Assembly (NCBI RefSeq): GCF_028290495.1
Contig: NZ_JAQGJT010000125.1
Coordinates: 1-48,790 of the forward strand
Direction: 5' to 3'
DNA length: 48,790 bases
Origin: Tardiphaga sp.
Lineage (GTDB): Bacteria > Pseudomonadota > Alphaproteobacteria > Rhizobiales > Xanthobacteraceae
Positions 16,758 to 25,512 of this stretch are shown here, in pieces. Numbering within the stretch: position 1 is the first letter of the stretch; every line of letters starts with the position of its first letter. The position numbers and the translations under genes were made by a program. The notes below the pieces were generated by a model. That model worked only from the letters and a program-made list of their open reading frames with translations, was not told where the DNA came from and ran no database searches.

Positions 16758-18482
16758 CTACGGCAGCACTTCCTGCCGTTCGGCGAGCTGGGCGTCCAGT
16801 TCAGCGCGTTTGGCCTCCAGCAGGCCCTGGTCGGCCGCGTTGATGGCTTCGAACAGCGTGTGGGCGTCGCTGAGCCGCGTCACCGTCACATAATCGGCCC
16901 CGGCGGCGTAGATGTCGGCGACGTCGCGCAGCATGTCGGCGTTGGAGATGATTTTCGCCGTCGGGTTGATGGCGCGGACGTGGCGCACCAGTTTTTCGTT
17001 GTTGGCGCCCTTCAAAAGCGCATCCGGCACGCTCAGAATGATAATCTCGGCATGGCCGACCCCGGCATGGACCAGCGTATCGACATTGCTGATGTCGCCA
17101 TAGATCACGTGCTGGCCGCGCTCCGCCAGCGTGCGGAACACATTCGGGTTGAAGTCGACGACGCTGATCTGCTCGAGCAGCGACTTGTCCTGGCTTTCGA
17201 TCTCGCTGAGCAGCGCGGATGCCGCGCGGTAAAAACCGAGGATGACGATGCGGCGCGCGGCGCCGTGGCCGGCGTGCTCGGCATTGTCCTGCTGGCCGTG
17301 ATCGAGATCGCGCAAGCCGAGCCGCTTCAACGGCGCGATCAGCGCGCGCGTGATCTGGTCGCTGCGGCCCATCGCGAAGGTCGAGAGCACCGCGAGCAGC
17401 ACGAAGGCGAACGAGGTGGCGCTGGAGGTCTGCGTGGTGATGTGGCCGGCCGCGATGCCGGTCTGCAGCACCACCAGCGAGAATTCACTGATCTGCGCCA
17501 GATTCAGCGCCGGCAGCAGGCTGGAGCGCAGCCCCTGCTTCATCAGGTACAGCGGCACGAACGTGGTGACGACCCGGCTGACCACGGTGAACACCGCGAT
17601 CACCAGCGCCAGACCGATCACCGACAGGTTGGGCACCGGGATCGTCATGCCCACCGCGACGAAGAACAGCGTGATGAAGAAATCGCGCAACGTCGTCACC
17701 TTGGCGGTAACGTCGAGCGCATAGGGGAAGGTCGAGAGCGACACGCCGGCGACCAGCGAGCCCATCTCGCGCGACAAATGCAGCCGTTCGGCGATTTCGC
17801 CGATCAGGAAGCACCACGCCAGCGCGCCGAGCAGCACCAGTTCGGGCCGCCGCGCGATCTGGTGAAACAGATGCGGCAGGATGTAGCGGCTGAGCACCAG
17901 CGCGGTCGCCACCAGCGCGCCGACGCGCGCAATCGACAGCACGATGACCGAGACCTGCAGATCGGCAAGGCTCGGCTGCACCGCCAGGAACAGGATCGCG
18001 AAGATGTCCTGCAGCACCAGGATGCCGAGCGTGATGCGGCCGGGCAGCGTGTCCAGTTCGCGCTTCTCGTACAACACCTTGACGATGACCACGGTGGAGG
18101 ACAGCGCGCAGGCGATGCTCAGATACAGCGCGTCAAAGTGGCCGCCGGCCAGCGGCAGGCCGAGCGCCATGAAGAACAGCGCGCCGAGCACGCAGCCGGC
18201 GATCAACTGCCCGCCCGCCGCGATCAGGATGACGCGGCCGGCGCGGATGATCTTCTTGAGGTCGATCTCCAGCCCGATCATGAACAGCATGAAGATCAGG
18301 CCGAGTTCGGAAATCGTGCTGATAGATACCTCGGACTTGACCCAGCCGATGCCGAACGGTCCGATGATGAAGCCCGCGACCAGATAGGCTAGGATCAGCG
18401 GCTGCTTGAAGAAATGCGCGAGAAGCCCGATGCCCCACGCAAACAGGATACATAGCGTGATGTCGCGGATAAGATCGTGCAT
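16758..18482 (-). CDS. Monovalent cation:proton antiporter, CPA2 family (KefB/YbaL-like), with RCK-N domain
   Basis: The 574-residue protein has a membrane domain of about 12 to 13 helices (about 1-385) with family segments YLVAGFIIGPFGIGWV, LFMIGLEIDLKKI and ALSSTVVIVKVL, then an RCK-N (TrkA-N) domain from about 410. It should exchange K+ or Na+ for H+ at the inner membrane. In the RCK domain the usual GxGxxG dinucleotide loop reads RIVILGFYRAASALL, so the second and third glycines are lost, although the later Asp (VVDFNPN) is kept. Nucleotide control may thus be altered. A KefC-type glutathione-binding tail is not evident. The gene stands alone on the minus strand, divergent from the aminotransferase gene. 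Confidence 0.88.
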   Translation of the reverse strand: MHDLIRDITLCILFAWGIGLLAHFFKQPLILAYLVAGFIIGPFGIGWVKSEVSISTISELGLIFMLFMIGLEIDLKKIIRAGRVILIAAGGQLIAGCVLGALFFMALGLPLAGGHFDALYLSIACALSSTVVIVKVLYEKRELDTLPGRITLGILVLQDIFAILFLAVQPSLADLQVSVIVLSIARVGALVATALVLSRYILPHLFHQIARRPELVLLGALAWCFLIGEIAERLHLSREMGSLVAGVSLSTFPYALDVTAKVTTLRDFFITLFFVAVGMTIPVPNLSVIGLALVIAVFTVVSRVVTTFVPLYLMKQGLRSSLLPALNLAQISEFSLVVLQTGIAAGHITTQTSSATSFAFVLLAVLSTFAMGRSDQITRALIAPLKRLGLRDLDHGQQDNAEHAGHGAARRIVILGFYRAASALLSEIESQDKSLLEQISVVDFNPNVFRTLAERGQHVIYGDISNVDTLVHAGVGHAEIIILSVPDALLKGANNEKLVRHVRAINPTAKIISNADMLRDVADIYAAGADYVTVTRLSDAHTLFEAINAADQGLLEAKRAELDAQLAERQEVLP

Positions 18483-18618
18483 GCCCCGGCCATTTTCTCG
18501 GTTTCAGCGCAGTGTAAGGGCGCGGGAACCCGGGGCAAAGCGGTAAATACCGGGCATTTTTAGACAAAGGGCGGTCCAACGAGGCCGCCTTCGTACAACA
18601 AACGGGGAAACGACGTTC

Positions 18619-19860
18619 ATGACCAATTTGCGCTTCGACTATGCGCCCTTGCTGCCCGCGGGATTGCCCGCACCGGCGGCGAAATGGGCAGGGCTGGCGA
18701 AATACAGCTTCATCGGCGGCAATAATGATCCCGACCAGGTGCCGGTCGAGAGCCTGACCGCAGCGGCAACAGCGGTGATGACCCGGGAGGGCCGGACGCT
18801 GGCCACCTATGGGCTGGCGAGCGGCCCGCAGGGCTATCTGCCGCTCCGCGATTTCATCGCCGGCAAGCTCAAGCACGATGCAGGAATGACGTGCGGCGCC
18901 GACGACATCCTGATCGTGTCCGGCTCGTTGCAGGCGCTCGATCTCGTCAACCACAGCCTGCTGGCAGCGGGCGACACCGTGATCATCGAGCGCGACACCT
19001 ATCAGGGCGCGCTGACGAGGCTGGCAAGGATGGGCGTCAACGTGGTCGGCATCCCGCTCGACGATGGCGGCCTGCGGATGGACGCTTTGGCCGAGGCGCT
19101 GGCCGACCTCAAGGGTCGCGGCATCACGCCGAAATACATCTACACCATCCCGACGGTGCAAAATCCCACCGGCACCATCATGCCCGTAGCGCGCCGCCGC
19201 GAATTGCTGGCGCTGTCAGCGCAATACGGCGTGCCGATCTTCGAGGACGACTGCTACGCCGACCTGATCTGGAACGGCGAGCGGCCACCGGCGCTGCATG
19301 CGATGGACACGACCGGCGCCGTCATCCACATCGGCTCGTTCTCGAAATCGGTCGCCCCTGCCCTGCGCGTCGGCTACATCGTAGCGCCCTGGGAGATCCT
19401 GTCGCGGATGCTGGCGCTGAAGACCGACGCCGGCTCCGGCGCACTGGAGCAGATGGTGCTGGCGGAATATTGCGTGCCGCATTTCGCCACCCACGTGCCG
19501 AAGGCGACGCGCGGATTGCGCGCCAAGCTGGAAACGCTGATGGCGGCGCTCGACGAACAGTTCGGCACCGCGGCCGAATTCGACGATCCGCGCGGCGGCA
19601 TCTTCCTGTGGATCAAACTACCCGACCATGTCGATGCGATGCGGCTGTACCAGGCCGCGCTGAAGGCCGGGGTGGCGATCAATCCCGGGCCGGAATGGTC
19701 GACCGACAAGGCCTATGCCGGCAGCCGTATCCGGCTTTGCTTCGCCAGTCCCTCGCATGACGAGATCCGCGAAGGCGTGGCGCTGCTGGCCGACGTCTGC
19801 CGCCAGGAATTCGGCGTTCCGGAACGCTCCGCCAACGTCGAGAAACACGCGCGGGGATGA
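18619..19860 (+). CDS. PLP-dependent aminotransferase, class I/II (2-aminoadipate/MocR-like fold)
   Basis: The 413-residue fold-type I enzyme has a complete active site: GSLQALDLV near 100, IPTVQNPTGTIMP with the substrate-binding Asn, EDDCYADLIW with the PLP-binding Asp, and the Schiff-base Lys in SFSKSVAPALRVGY. It lacks the N-terminal helix-turn-helix of MocR proteins, so it is an enzyme. Relatives include 2-aminoadipate and aromatic amino acid transaminases. The donor and acceptor cannot be read from sequence. CGGGGAAACGACGTTC precedes the ATG and supplies the ribosome site. It ends 22 bp before the convergent amidohydrolase gene. Confidence 0.85.
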   Translation: MTNLRFDYAPLLPAGLPAPAAKWAGLAKYSFIGGNNDPDQVPVESLTAAATAVMTREGRTLATYGLASGPQGYLPLRDFIAGKLKHDAGMTCGADDILIVSGSLQALDLVNHSLLAAGDTVIIERDTYQGALTRLARMGVNVVGIPLDDGGLRMDALAEALADLKGRGITPKYIYTIPTVQNPTGTIMPVARRRELLALSAQYGVPIFEDDCYADLIWNGERPPALHAMDTTGAVIHIGSFSKSVAPALRVGYIVAPWEILSRMLALKTDAGSGALEQMVLAEYCVPHFATHVPKATRGLRAKLETLMAALDEQFGTAAEFDDPRGGIFLWIKLPDHVDAMRLYQAALKAGVAINPGPEWSTDKAYAGSRIRLCFASPSHDEIREGVALLADVCRQEFGVPERSANVEKHARG

Positions 19861-19881
19861 ATCAGCGCCGTTCGCGGTGGC

Positions 19882-21162
19882 TCATCTCACCGCGAACGGC
19901 GACTGGTACGGCCGGCCGAACGGAACGCCGTTGATCACGGTCTGCACTGGCTTCAGGAAGACCTTGCCGTCGCGCTTGTTGTTGCGCGTGTCGACAAAAG
20001 ACACCGGCCCCTCGACCAGCTCCATGATGGCGACGTCGGCGGGAGCGCCGACCTTCAGCGTGCCGATATTGGCCGCGCGGCTGATGATCCCGGCGGGCGC
20101 CGTGGTGGCCATGGCCACCACCTGCTCCAGCGAATAGCCCATCGTGAGGAACTTGCTCATCACCCACGGCAGATAGGGCATCCCCGGCGTGTTGCCGGAG
20201 AACACGTGGATGTCCGACGAGATCGTATCCGGCGGGCAGCCCTGTGCGATCGCCGCGTCCGCCACGGTGAAATCGAAACTGCCGCCGCCGTGGCCGACAT
20301 CGAAGATCACGCCGCGCTGCTTGGCGGCGAGCGCGGCGGGCAACAATCGGCCGTCCTTGACGATGTTGGTGAAGGCGCCGGCCAGGTTCGGCGCACCGGA
20401 ATAAGCGTGGGTCAGCACGTCGCCGGGGCGCAGCAGGTCGAGGATGCCCGACATCAGTTCGGTCGACTCGACGCCGCCGATATGGACCATCATCTTCGCC
20501 GGCCAGCCGCACATCTCGCAGGCCTGGATGGCGCGCTTCAACGGCTCGAGTCCGTGCCTGAAGATCACGTTCTCCGACATCCGAACCTTCACGCCAATCA
20601 GGAAGTCCGGATTTTCCGCCAGCGCCATGGCGCAGGCTTCGACCTGCGCGTTGTCGATGTTGTACAGCTCCGCGACGGGGAAGGCCGACAGGCCGTTATT
20701 GGCGATGTGCACGAAGGCGTAAATCCGCGAGCGCGACTGCGCGACGATGTAACGGCGCAGCGCCGCGAGGTTGTTGACACCGGCATCGCCCGCCGAGACC
20801 ACCGTGGTAGTGCATTGATGCTGCACCAGTTCGTCGGCGGGAATGCCGATTGCCGAGCCGTAGGGATAGACGTGGCAATGCAGGTCGATCAGGCCGGGCG
20901 TCACCAGTTTGCCCGAAGCGTCGATGCTCTTCGAAATTCGCGCGGCCGGAATTTCCGCCTCGATGGCTTCGACGACGCCCCAACGAATGCCGATGTCGCG
21001 CCTGCCGCGCAGCGACTGGCCGGGATCGAGCACCTCGCCGCCCTTGATGACCAGGTCGAACTTGTCGTTCGGACCCATGGCGGCCCTGGCGCCACCGGGC
21101 ATGGCGGCCACGGCCGCAGCCCCCGACAGCGCGAGAAAATCGCGGCGCGATAGTTTGGACAT
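19882..21162 (-). CDS. Tat-exported amidohydrolase-superfamily metallohydrolase
   Basis: The 426-residue protein starts with a twin-arginine signal peptide (SRRDFLALSGAAAVAA, cleavage near ARA at about 27), so it should fold with its metals in the cytoplasm and act in the periplasm. The amidohydrolase metal site is visible: DLHCHVYP near 100, a Lys in IGVKVRMSEN that would be carboxylated, His in MMVHIGG, His in LTHAYSG and Asp in SSDIHVFSG. It resembles dihydroorotase-like and D-aminoacylase-like members, which hydrolyse cyclic or acyl amides. The substrate is unknown. It lies between the aminotransferase (convergent) and the TonB-dependent receptor gene (same strand, 90 bp apart), without clear functional connection. 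Confidence 0.85.
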   Translation of the reverse strand: MSKLSRRDFLALSGAAAVAAMPGGARAAMGPNDKFDLVIKGGEVLDPGQSLRGRRDIGIRWGVVEAIEAEIPAARISKSIDASGKLVTPGLIDLHCHVYPYGSAIGIPADELVQHQCTTTVVSAGDAGVNNLAALRRYIVAQSRSRIYAFVHIANNGLSAFPVAELYNIDNAQVEACAMALAENPDFLIGVKVRMSENVIFRHGLEPLKRAIQACEMCGWPAKMMVHIGGVESTELMSGILDLLRPGDVLTHAYSGAPNLAGAFTNIVKDGRLLPAALAAKQRGVIFDVGHGGGSFDFTVADAAIAQGCPPDTISSDIHVFSGNTPGMPYLPWVMSKFLTMGYSLEQVVAMATTAPAGIISRAANIGTLKVGAPADVAIMELVEGPVSFVDTRNNKRDGKVFLKPVQTVINGVPFGRPYQSPFAVR

Positions 21163-21252
21163 CGGCGTCTCCCCCGGCGTTTTCTGGTTAGGCAGAGGAT
21201 GATCCGGCCGCGCGGCAGGTGCAAGCTGCGCTGCGGCAAGGCCCGCACGAGG

Positions 21253-23538
21253 TCAGAACGCGCCGGCCACCGTCAGGCGCAGCGCCAGCGGCTCGACGGG
21301 GTGCAGCACGCGGTCCATCACGCCGGTCTGGCACACCGCAGCGGGCGCGGTTGGCGCGCCGGAGGCCGGGAAGCACATGGCGTAGAGCGAGTCGGTCTTC
21401 AGCAATGAGCCGTAAGCGTAGGTGATCTGATCGGATTGGCTATCCAGCAGGTTGAAGCCGTCAAGCTGAATGCGCCAGCCATTGACGAAGCGGTAGCCCA
21501 CCTGGCCGTTCAGCAAACCGGTGTTGGGCGAGGTGAAGGCGCCGTCCTCGGTGAGCGGCCGCGGGCCGAAATAGCGATAGCGGAGCGCGCCAAACCAGCC
21601 GGTGGCTTCTCCCAGCCTTATGCCGGAGGTGGCGACCATGTTCGGCGCCCCGGGGATCAGATTGCCCGGTGCACTGCCGATCTGCGATTGCGGGAACCCC
21701 GCGAGTTCGTCATAGGCCGCGGCCTGACCGGCATTGTCGCCGCGGAAGCGCGCGCGGGTGACGGCGATATCGCCCTCCAGCGTCAGCCACGGCAGTGGCC
21801 GATAGTCGTTGGTCCATTCGACGCCGACGCGTCGGCTGGGGCGGCTGGCCTCGGTATCACCGGCGTCGCCGACGAACAGGATTTCGGAAGCGGAATCGAG
21901 CATGAACAAGGCGACCGAACTGGTCAGGCCGGGGATGAGCGTGCTGCGCAGGCCGACTTCCGCGCCCTTCGTCTTCACCAGGAACGGCGAGCGCGCCACC
22001 GTCGAGCCATCGATCGGCGATTCCGTGATGGTGACGCCGCGCGCGTCGTTGCTGTGGAAGCCCTCACCGGCATTGAGGAACAATTCGGTCTTTGCGAACG
22101 GTCCGAATACCAGCCCAACCTTGGGGCTGCCGATGAACGCATTGGCATTGCCGGAATTGGCCGGGGTGAACAACGAATTGACCGACGTATCGTAATAGTC
22201 GCCGCGCCAGCCCGCGGTCGAGCGCATCCAGTCGGTCCAGTACAGCGTGTTCTGCACGAAGACGCCGACGCTGCCCTCCTTCACCGCATCAGAGCGGATC
22301 GGCGAGAGATACTGCCGCCGCACGCTGTTGTTCAGATCGACCTGAATGTTGTCGTAGCGGCTCTGCACGCCGATTTCGGTCTGCATCGGCAGGCCTGCAA
22401 ACTGGCTGTTGAAAGTATGCGACGCGCTGAAGCCACCGAGCACGCGGTCGTCATGCTGGTGGAATTGATCGCCATCGACGGGATTGCCGAGATAATAGGT
22501 AAAATTGTTCCAGAGGTTGAGCGAGCTCTTGATGAGGTAGAAATTCGCCTTCGAGGAACCGGCGTCGTCGCTGCGCGCCCATCGCCCGGACAGCGAGAAG
22601 CGATTGGCGTTGCCGCCGTCGCTCGCATCGAGCGCGCCAAAGCGGCCGATCTGGCCGGAGGCGATAGCGCGCGACGGCACCTGATCGGTGGAATTCCATT
22701 TGTTGGCATAGGCCATCGCGGTCAGCGTGAAGCCGTCACTCGCAGTGCCCTGGCTGTAGCGCATTACGCCGTTCAGCTTGCGCAACGCGTCGGGATTGTC
22801 CCACGGGCCATTGTAGGTCTGCGCTTCGCCGGCCACCAGCAGCGTGCCCTCGCCGAGCTTTGCCGACGTAACGCCGAAGCCGCGGCGATAGCCGAAGCTG
22901 CCCGCGGTAATCGACGCCACCGTCCTGGCGACGCTGTCGAGCAGGCCGACATGCACCGCGCCCACCGAGGAGAAGTCGCCCTCATCGGCGAAATACGGTC
23001 CCTTGCGGATGTTGACCTCGCCGATCAATTCCGGGATCAGGAAATTGAGGTCGGCATAGCCCTGGCCGTGGCCGTGGGTGCGCATGTTGACCGGCATGCC
23101 GTCGATGGAGATGGCGAGATCGGTGCCGTGATCCAGATTCACGCCGCGCAGAAAATACTGGTTGGCCTTGCCGTCGCCGGAGTGCTGCGTGACGATCAGG
23201 CCGGGCACCACTTCCAGCGCTTCGGCGGGTCGCGAAAACGGCCGCGCATTGACCTCGGCGCCGCCAACGTTCTTTTCGCCGGCGGAAGCGACCGGCGCAG
23301 GCGCCGTCGTCTGCACCACCACAACGGGCCGCCTTGCTTGCTTCCGATCTTGCTTCGGATCAGGCTTGCGGCTTGTTGTCCGTTCGGCGCGCGGCCGGGG
23401 CGCGGGATCGCGCAGCAGCGGCGCGATGATCTCGACCGGCGGCAACGCGGTCGCGATCCGCTGCGCGAAGGCCTGCGGCGCGGCGGCGAGCGCGAACGCC
23501 AGCGTGAGCCCGGCTGCGATAATAACGGATCGATACAT
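21253..23538 (-). CDS. TonB-dependent outer-membrane receptor, probably for nickel
   Basis: The 761-residue protein has a signal peptide (MYRSVIIAAGLTLAFALAAA, cleavage after AFA), a basic Pro-rich stretch (about 45-80), a plug domain with FLRGVNLDHGTDLAISIDGMPVN and VNIRKGPYFADEGDFSS, and a beta barrel ending in LRLTVAGAF with terminal Phe, as needed for barrel insertion. It takes up a scarce ligand across the outer membrane. An exact NikR operator lies 54 bases upstream of its start, and nikR is divergent, so nickel or a nickel complex is the likely cargo. Histidines in the plug (MRTHGHGQGY) and in QFHQHDDR could bind metal. No ExbBD, TonB or inner-membrane nickel transporter is in the window. 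Confidence 0.88.
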   Translation of the reverse strand: MYRSVIIAAGLTLAFALAAAPQAFAQRIATALPPVEIIAPLLRDPAPRPRAERTTSRKPDPKQDRKQARRPVVVVQTTAPAPVASAGEKNVGGAEVNARPFSRPAEALEVVPGLIVTQHSGDGKANQYFLRGVNLDHGTDLAISIDGMPVNMRTHGHGQGYADLNFLIPELIGEVNIRKGPYFADEGDFSSVGAVHVGLLDSVARTVASITAGSFGYRRGFGVTSAKLGEGTLLVAGEAQTYNGPWDNPDALRKLNGVMRYSQGTASDGFTLTAMAYANKWNSTDQVPSRAIASGQIGRFGALDASDGGNANRFSLSGRWARSDDAGSSKANFYLIKSSLNLWNNFTYYLGNPVDGDQFHQHDDRVLGGFSASHTFNSQFAGLPMQTEIGVQSRYDNIQVDLNNSVRRQYLSPIRSDAVKEGSVGVFVQNTLYWTDWMRSTAGWRGDYYDTSVNSLFTPANSGNANAFIGSPKVGLVFGPFAKTELFLNAGEGFHSNDARGVTITESPIDGSTVARSPFLVKTKGAEVGLRSTLIPGLTSSVALFMLDSASEILFVGDAGDTEASRPSRRVGVEWTNDYRPLPWLTLEGDIAVTRARFRGDNAGQAAAYDELAGFPQSQIGSAPGNLIPGAPNMVATSGIRLGEATGWFGALRYRYFGPRPLTEDGAFTSPNTGLLNGQVGYRFVNGWRIQLDGFNLLDSQSDQITYAYGSLLKTDSLYAMCFPASGAPTAPAAVCQTGVMDRVLHPVEPLALRLTVAGAF

Positions 23539-23591
23539 CGTGATGTCGGGCAGGCTATACTGGTTTCAACACCGCGAAACTGACATAGCGA

Positions 23592-23619
23592 GTATGACGA
23601 TGTCAAACATTCGTCATAC
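23592..23619. promoter_or_regulatory. NikR operator GTATGA-N16-TCATAC
   Basis: GTATGA (23592-23597) and TCATAC (23614-23619) are separated by exactly 16 bases, the spacing of the E. coli NikR site. The arms extend to seven bases (GTATGAC/GTCATAC). The site lies 60 bases before nikR and 54 bases before the receptor start, so one NikR tetramer could control both genes. On the minus strand TTGACA falls in the spacer and could be the receptor's -35 box. Confidence 0.88.
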
Positions 23620-23678
23620 TTTTGAGGGGCCAGTTCTGGAGTGGCCAGTTCTTGAGCAGCCAAGCCCTTGAGGAATTC

Positions 23679-24137
23679 ATGCAGCGCATCACGATCACGC
23701 TCGACGACGATTTGATGGAAGAACTGGACACCATGATTGCCGCGCACGGCTATCAAAACCGCTCCGAAGCGATCCGCGATTTCGCCCGCGCAGGGATGCA
23801 ACAGGCGGCCACAGACAAAGGCGGATTTTCGGGCCAGGACAAGGCCAGCGAATGCGTCGCCGCGCTGGTCTATGTTTACGACCACGCCGCCCGCGACCTG
23901 TCACGCAGGCTGGTCGACACCTATCACCACCACCACGACCTCTCGCTGGCCACGCTGCACGTCCATCTCGATGACGACAACTGCATGGAAGTCACGGCGC
24001 TACGCGGACCCGGCAAGGAAGTGCAGCACTTCGCCGACCACATCATTGCCGAGCGCGGCGTGAAATACGGCCGGGTGGTGATGATGCCGACGGCGGGAAA
24101 AAGCGACGCGAAGAAGAAGCCGCACAGGCACGACTAG
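23679..24137 (+). CDS. nikR: Nickel-responsive regulator NikR
   Basis: The 152-residue protein has an N-terminal ribbon-helix-helix (MQRITITLDDDLMEELD; NRSEAIRDFARAG) and a C-terminal ACT-like nickel domain. The square-planar nickel ligands are at the right spacing: H83, H94, H96 and C102, matching E. coli H76, H87, H89 and C95. The tail is Lys/His-rich (KKKPHRHD). With nickel bound it represses uptake genes. I start at MQRIT; the frame runs upstream toward the operator, but the family N-terminus and a GAGGAATTC ribosome site fit this ATG. It is divergent from the TonB-dependent receptor and probably regulates it and itself. Confidence 0.95.
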   Translation: MQRITITLDDDLMEELDTMIAAHGYQNRSEAIRDFARAGMQQAATDKGGFSGQDKASECVAALVYVYDHAARDLSRRLVDTYHHHHDLSLATLHVHLDDDNCMEVTALRGPGKEVQHFADHIIAERGVKYGRVVMMPTAGKSDAKKKPHRHD

Positions 24138-24294
24138 AACGGCGCTCCAGCCCGTGCCCGTCATCACGAGTGATCCCTCGCGATGCTACAGAATACAGCT
24201 GCAGCTGAACAACCATTCAGAAAATTATACTAGCCGGGGCGGAACGTAGCGGCGGGGTTGCAGTTCATTCTCCACTCACATGGAGGATAGCATC

Positions 24295-24516
24295 ATGAAG
24301 AAGTTTGGACTTGTGGTTGCAGCGATCGTCGCCGCCGGCATTGCCGTTCCCTCGATCGCCAGCGCTGAAACCATCATCGTCAAGCACGGCGACCGCGGCG
24401 CGCGCGCCGAAATGCGGGGCCACGACCACGGCTACCGCCATCACGACCGCGGCTTCCGTCATCATGACCGCAAGGTTATGATCATCAAGCGTGGCGGTCA
24501 TCATCACCATGATTGA
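24295..24516 (+). CDS. Small His-rich exported protein next to nikR
   Basis: The 73-residue product has a clean signal peptide (MKKFGLVVAAIVAAGIAVPS, cleavage after ASA) and a mature part of about 49 residues with 11 histidines, arranged as HDH, two HH pairs and a final HHHH before the last Asp. It is also Arg-rich and has no Cys. GGAGGA lies six bases before the ATG. It follows nikR by 157 bp, with TATACT at 24226-24231 as a possible -10 box of its own, and is closed by a strong terminator. Periplasmic nickel or other metal binding is an inference from composition and place. I recognise no named family. Confidence 0.8.
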   Translation: MKKFGLVVAAIVAAGIAVPSIASAETIIVKHGDRGARAEMRGHDHGYRHHDRGFRHHDRKVMIIKRGGHHHHD

Positions 24517-24535
24517 TGCAGGCTGACGCTGCTGG

Positions 24536-24564
24536 AATGGCCCCTCACGGGGCCATTTCCTTTT
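24536..24564 (+). terminator. Rho-independent terminator after the His-rich gene
   Basis: AATGGCCCC (24536-24544), loop TCAC and GGGGCCATT (24549-24557) form a perfect nine-pair stem followed by TCCTTTT. It lies 19 bases after the stop of the His-rich gene and ends the nickel-locus transcript. Confidence 0.9.
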
Positions 24565-24591
24565 CGCGTCAGGTCTGACAGGCCTTGCGCC

Positions 24592-25410
24592 TCAATCCCA
24601 ATCGGGCGCAAACGCAGGGCTGACGAGGCGCTGGTTCTTCGGCAACGCCGCAATCGCTGCGCGGTCGGCATCGTCGAGCGTCAGTTTCAGCGCGTCGAGA
24701 TTGGCCTGCTGGCTCTGCGCGCGCGCAGCCTTCGGAATCGCGCAAACGCCGTCCTGATCGAGCAACCACTTCAGCGCGACCTGCGCCGCACTGGCATTGT
24801 GTTTCGCGCCGATGCCCTGCAGCACCGTGTTGTCAGCGACCTTGCCCTGCGCCAGCGGGCAATAGGCCACCAGCGGAATCGATTTCGCCGAGAGATACTT
24901 CCGCAGCGGCGTCTGATCGAGCAGGACATGATATTCGACCTGATCGCAGGCGACCGGCGCACCGATCTCCTCGACCACGGTCTTAAGCAGCGCCACCGTG
25001 AAATTGGCGACACCGATGGCGCGGACGCGGCCGTCGTCCTTCAACTTCATCAGCGTCTCGAAGATTGACGGCAGGTCCATGCCCGCCTTCGGCCAGTGCA
25101 CCAGATAAAGATCGACGAAATCCAGTTTCAGCTTGGCCAGACTCGTATCGAACGAGCGGCGGATCGCGTCGGGCGCGAGATTCTCGTTCCAGACCTTGGT
25201 GGTGACGTGCAGATCGGCGCGCTTGATGCCCGCGGCCTTGATGGCGTCGCCCACTTCGGCCTCGTTGCCGTACATCTCGGCAGTGTCGATGTGGCGATAG
25301 CCGAGGCCGATCGCGCTTTCGACCGCCGTGCGGCAGCCGTCGCCCTGCAGGCGATAGGTGCCGAGGCCAAGACGCGGCAGGGCGATGCCCCGGGTGTTCA
25401 GACTTTCCAT
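24592..25410 (-). CDS. Aldo/keto reductase
   Basis: The 272-residue protein is a (beta/alpha)8 barrel reductase with the standard tetrad: Asp and Tyr in HIDTAEMYGNE, Lys in VTTKVWNEN, and His in YLVHWPKAG. The C-terminal IPKAARAQSQQANLDAL segment binds the NADPH phosphate. Length and motifs put it with the 2,5-diketo-D-gluconate reductase/YeaE-like group, which reduces small aldehydes and ketones. Start: AGGAG lies seven bases before ATG 25410, and the frame further upstream lacks family similarity. It is convergent with the His-rich gene across the terminator and divergent from the small membrane peptide gene. Confidence 0.9.
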   Translation of the reverse strand: MESLNTRGIALPRLGLGTYRLQGDGCRTAVESAIGLGYRHIDTAEMYGNEAEVGDAIKAAGIKRADLHVTTKVWNENLAPDAIRRSFDTSLAKLKLDFVDLYLVHWPKAGMDLPSIFETLMKLKDDGRVRAIGVANFTVALLKTVVEEIGAPVACDQVEYHVLLDQTPLRKYLSAKSIPLVAYCPLAQGKVADNTVLQGIGAKHNASAAQVALKWLLDQDGVCAIPKAARAQSQQANLDALKLTLDDADRAAIAALPKNQRLVSPAFAPDWD

Positions 25411-25512
25411 GAAGATCTCCTGATGGCGCAAACAGCGCAAGACGGCGGGGCCGCTGCTTGATACGCTGGCAGCAGCCACAACAAAATTCAATTCGTCGGG
25501 AGATTTTGCCAC

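Noticed and set aside
16470..18392. Long open frame on the plus strand opposite the antiporter gene
   Set aside because: The translation is Arg/Gln/His/Asp-rich with no domain, as expected from the reverse reading of GC-rich codons. The minus-strand frame encodes a clear membrane antiporter.
21436..23583. Long open frame on the plus strand opposite the TonB-dependent receptor
   Set aside because: It has low-complexity Arg/Ala/Val composition and no motif, and the opposite strand has a complete receptor with signal peptide and terminal Phe.
24138..24294. Second NikR site before the His-rich gene
   Set aside because: I looked for GTATGA/TCATAC arms in this gap and found none. Any nickel control there would have to come from read-through or another regulator.
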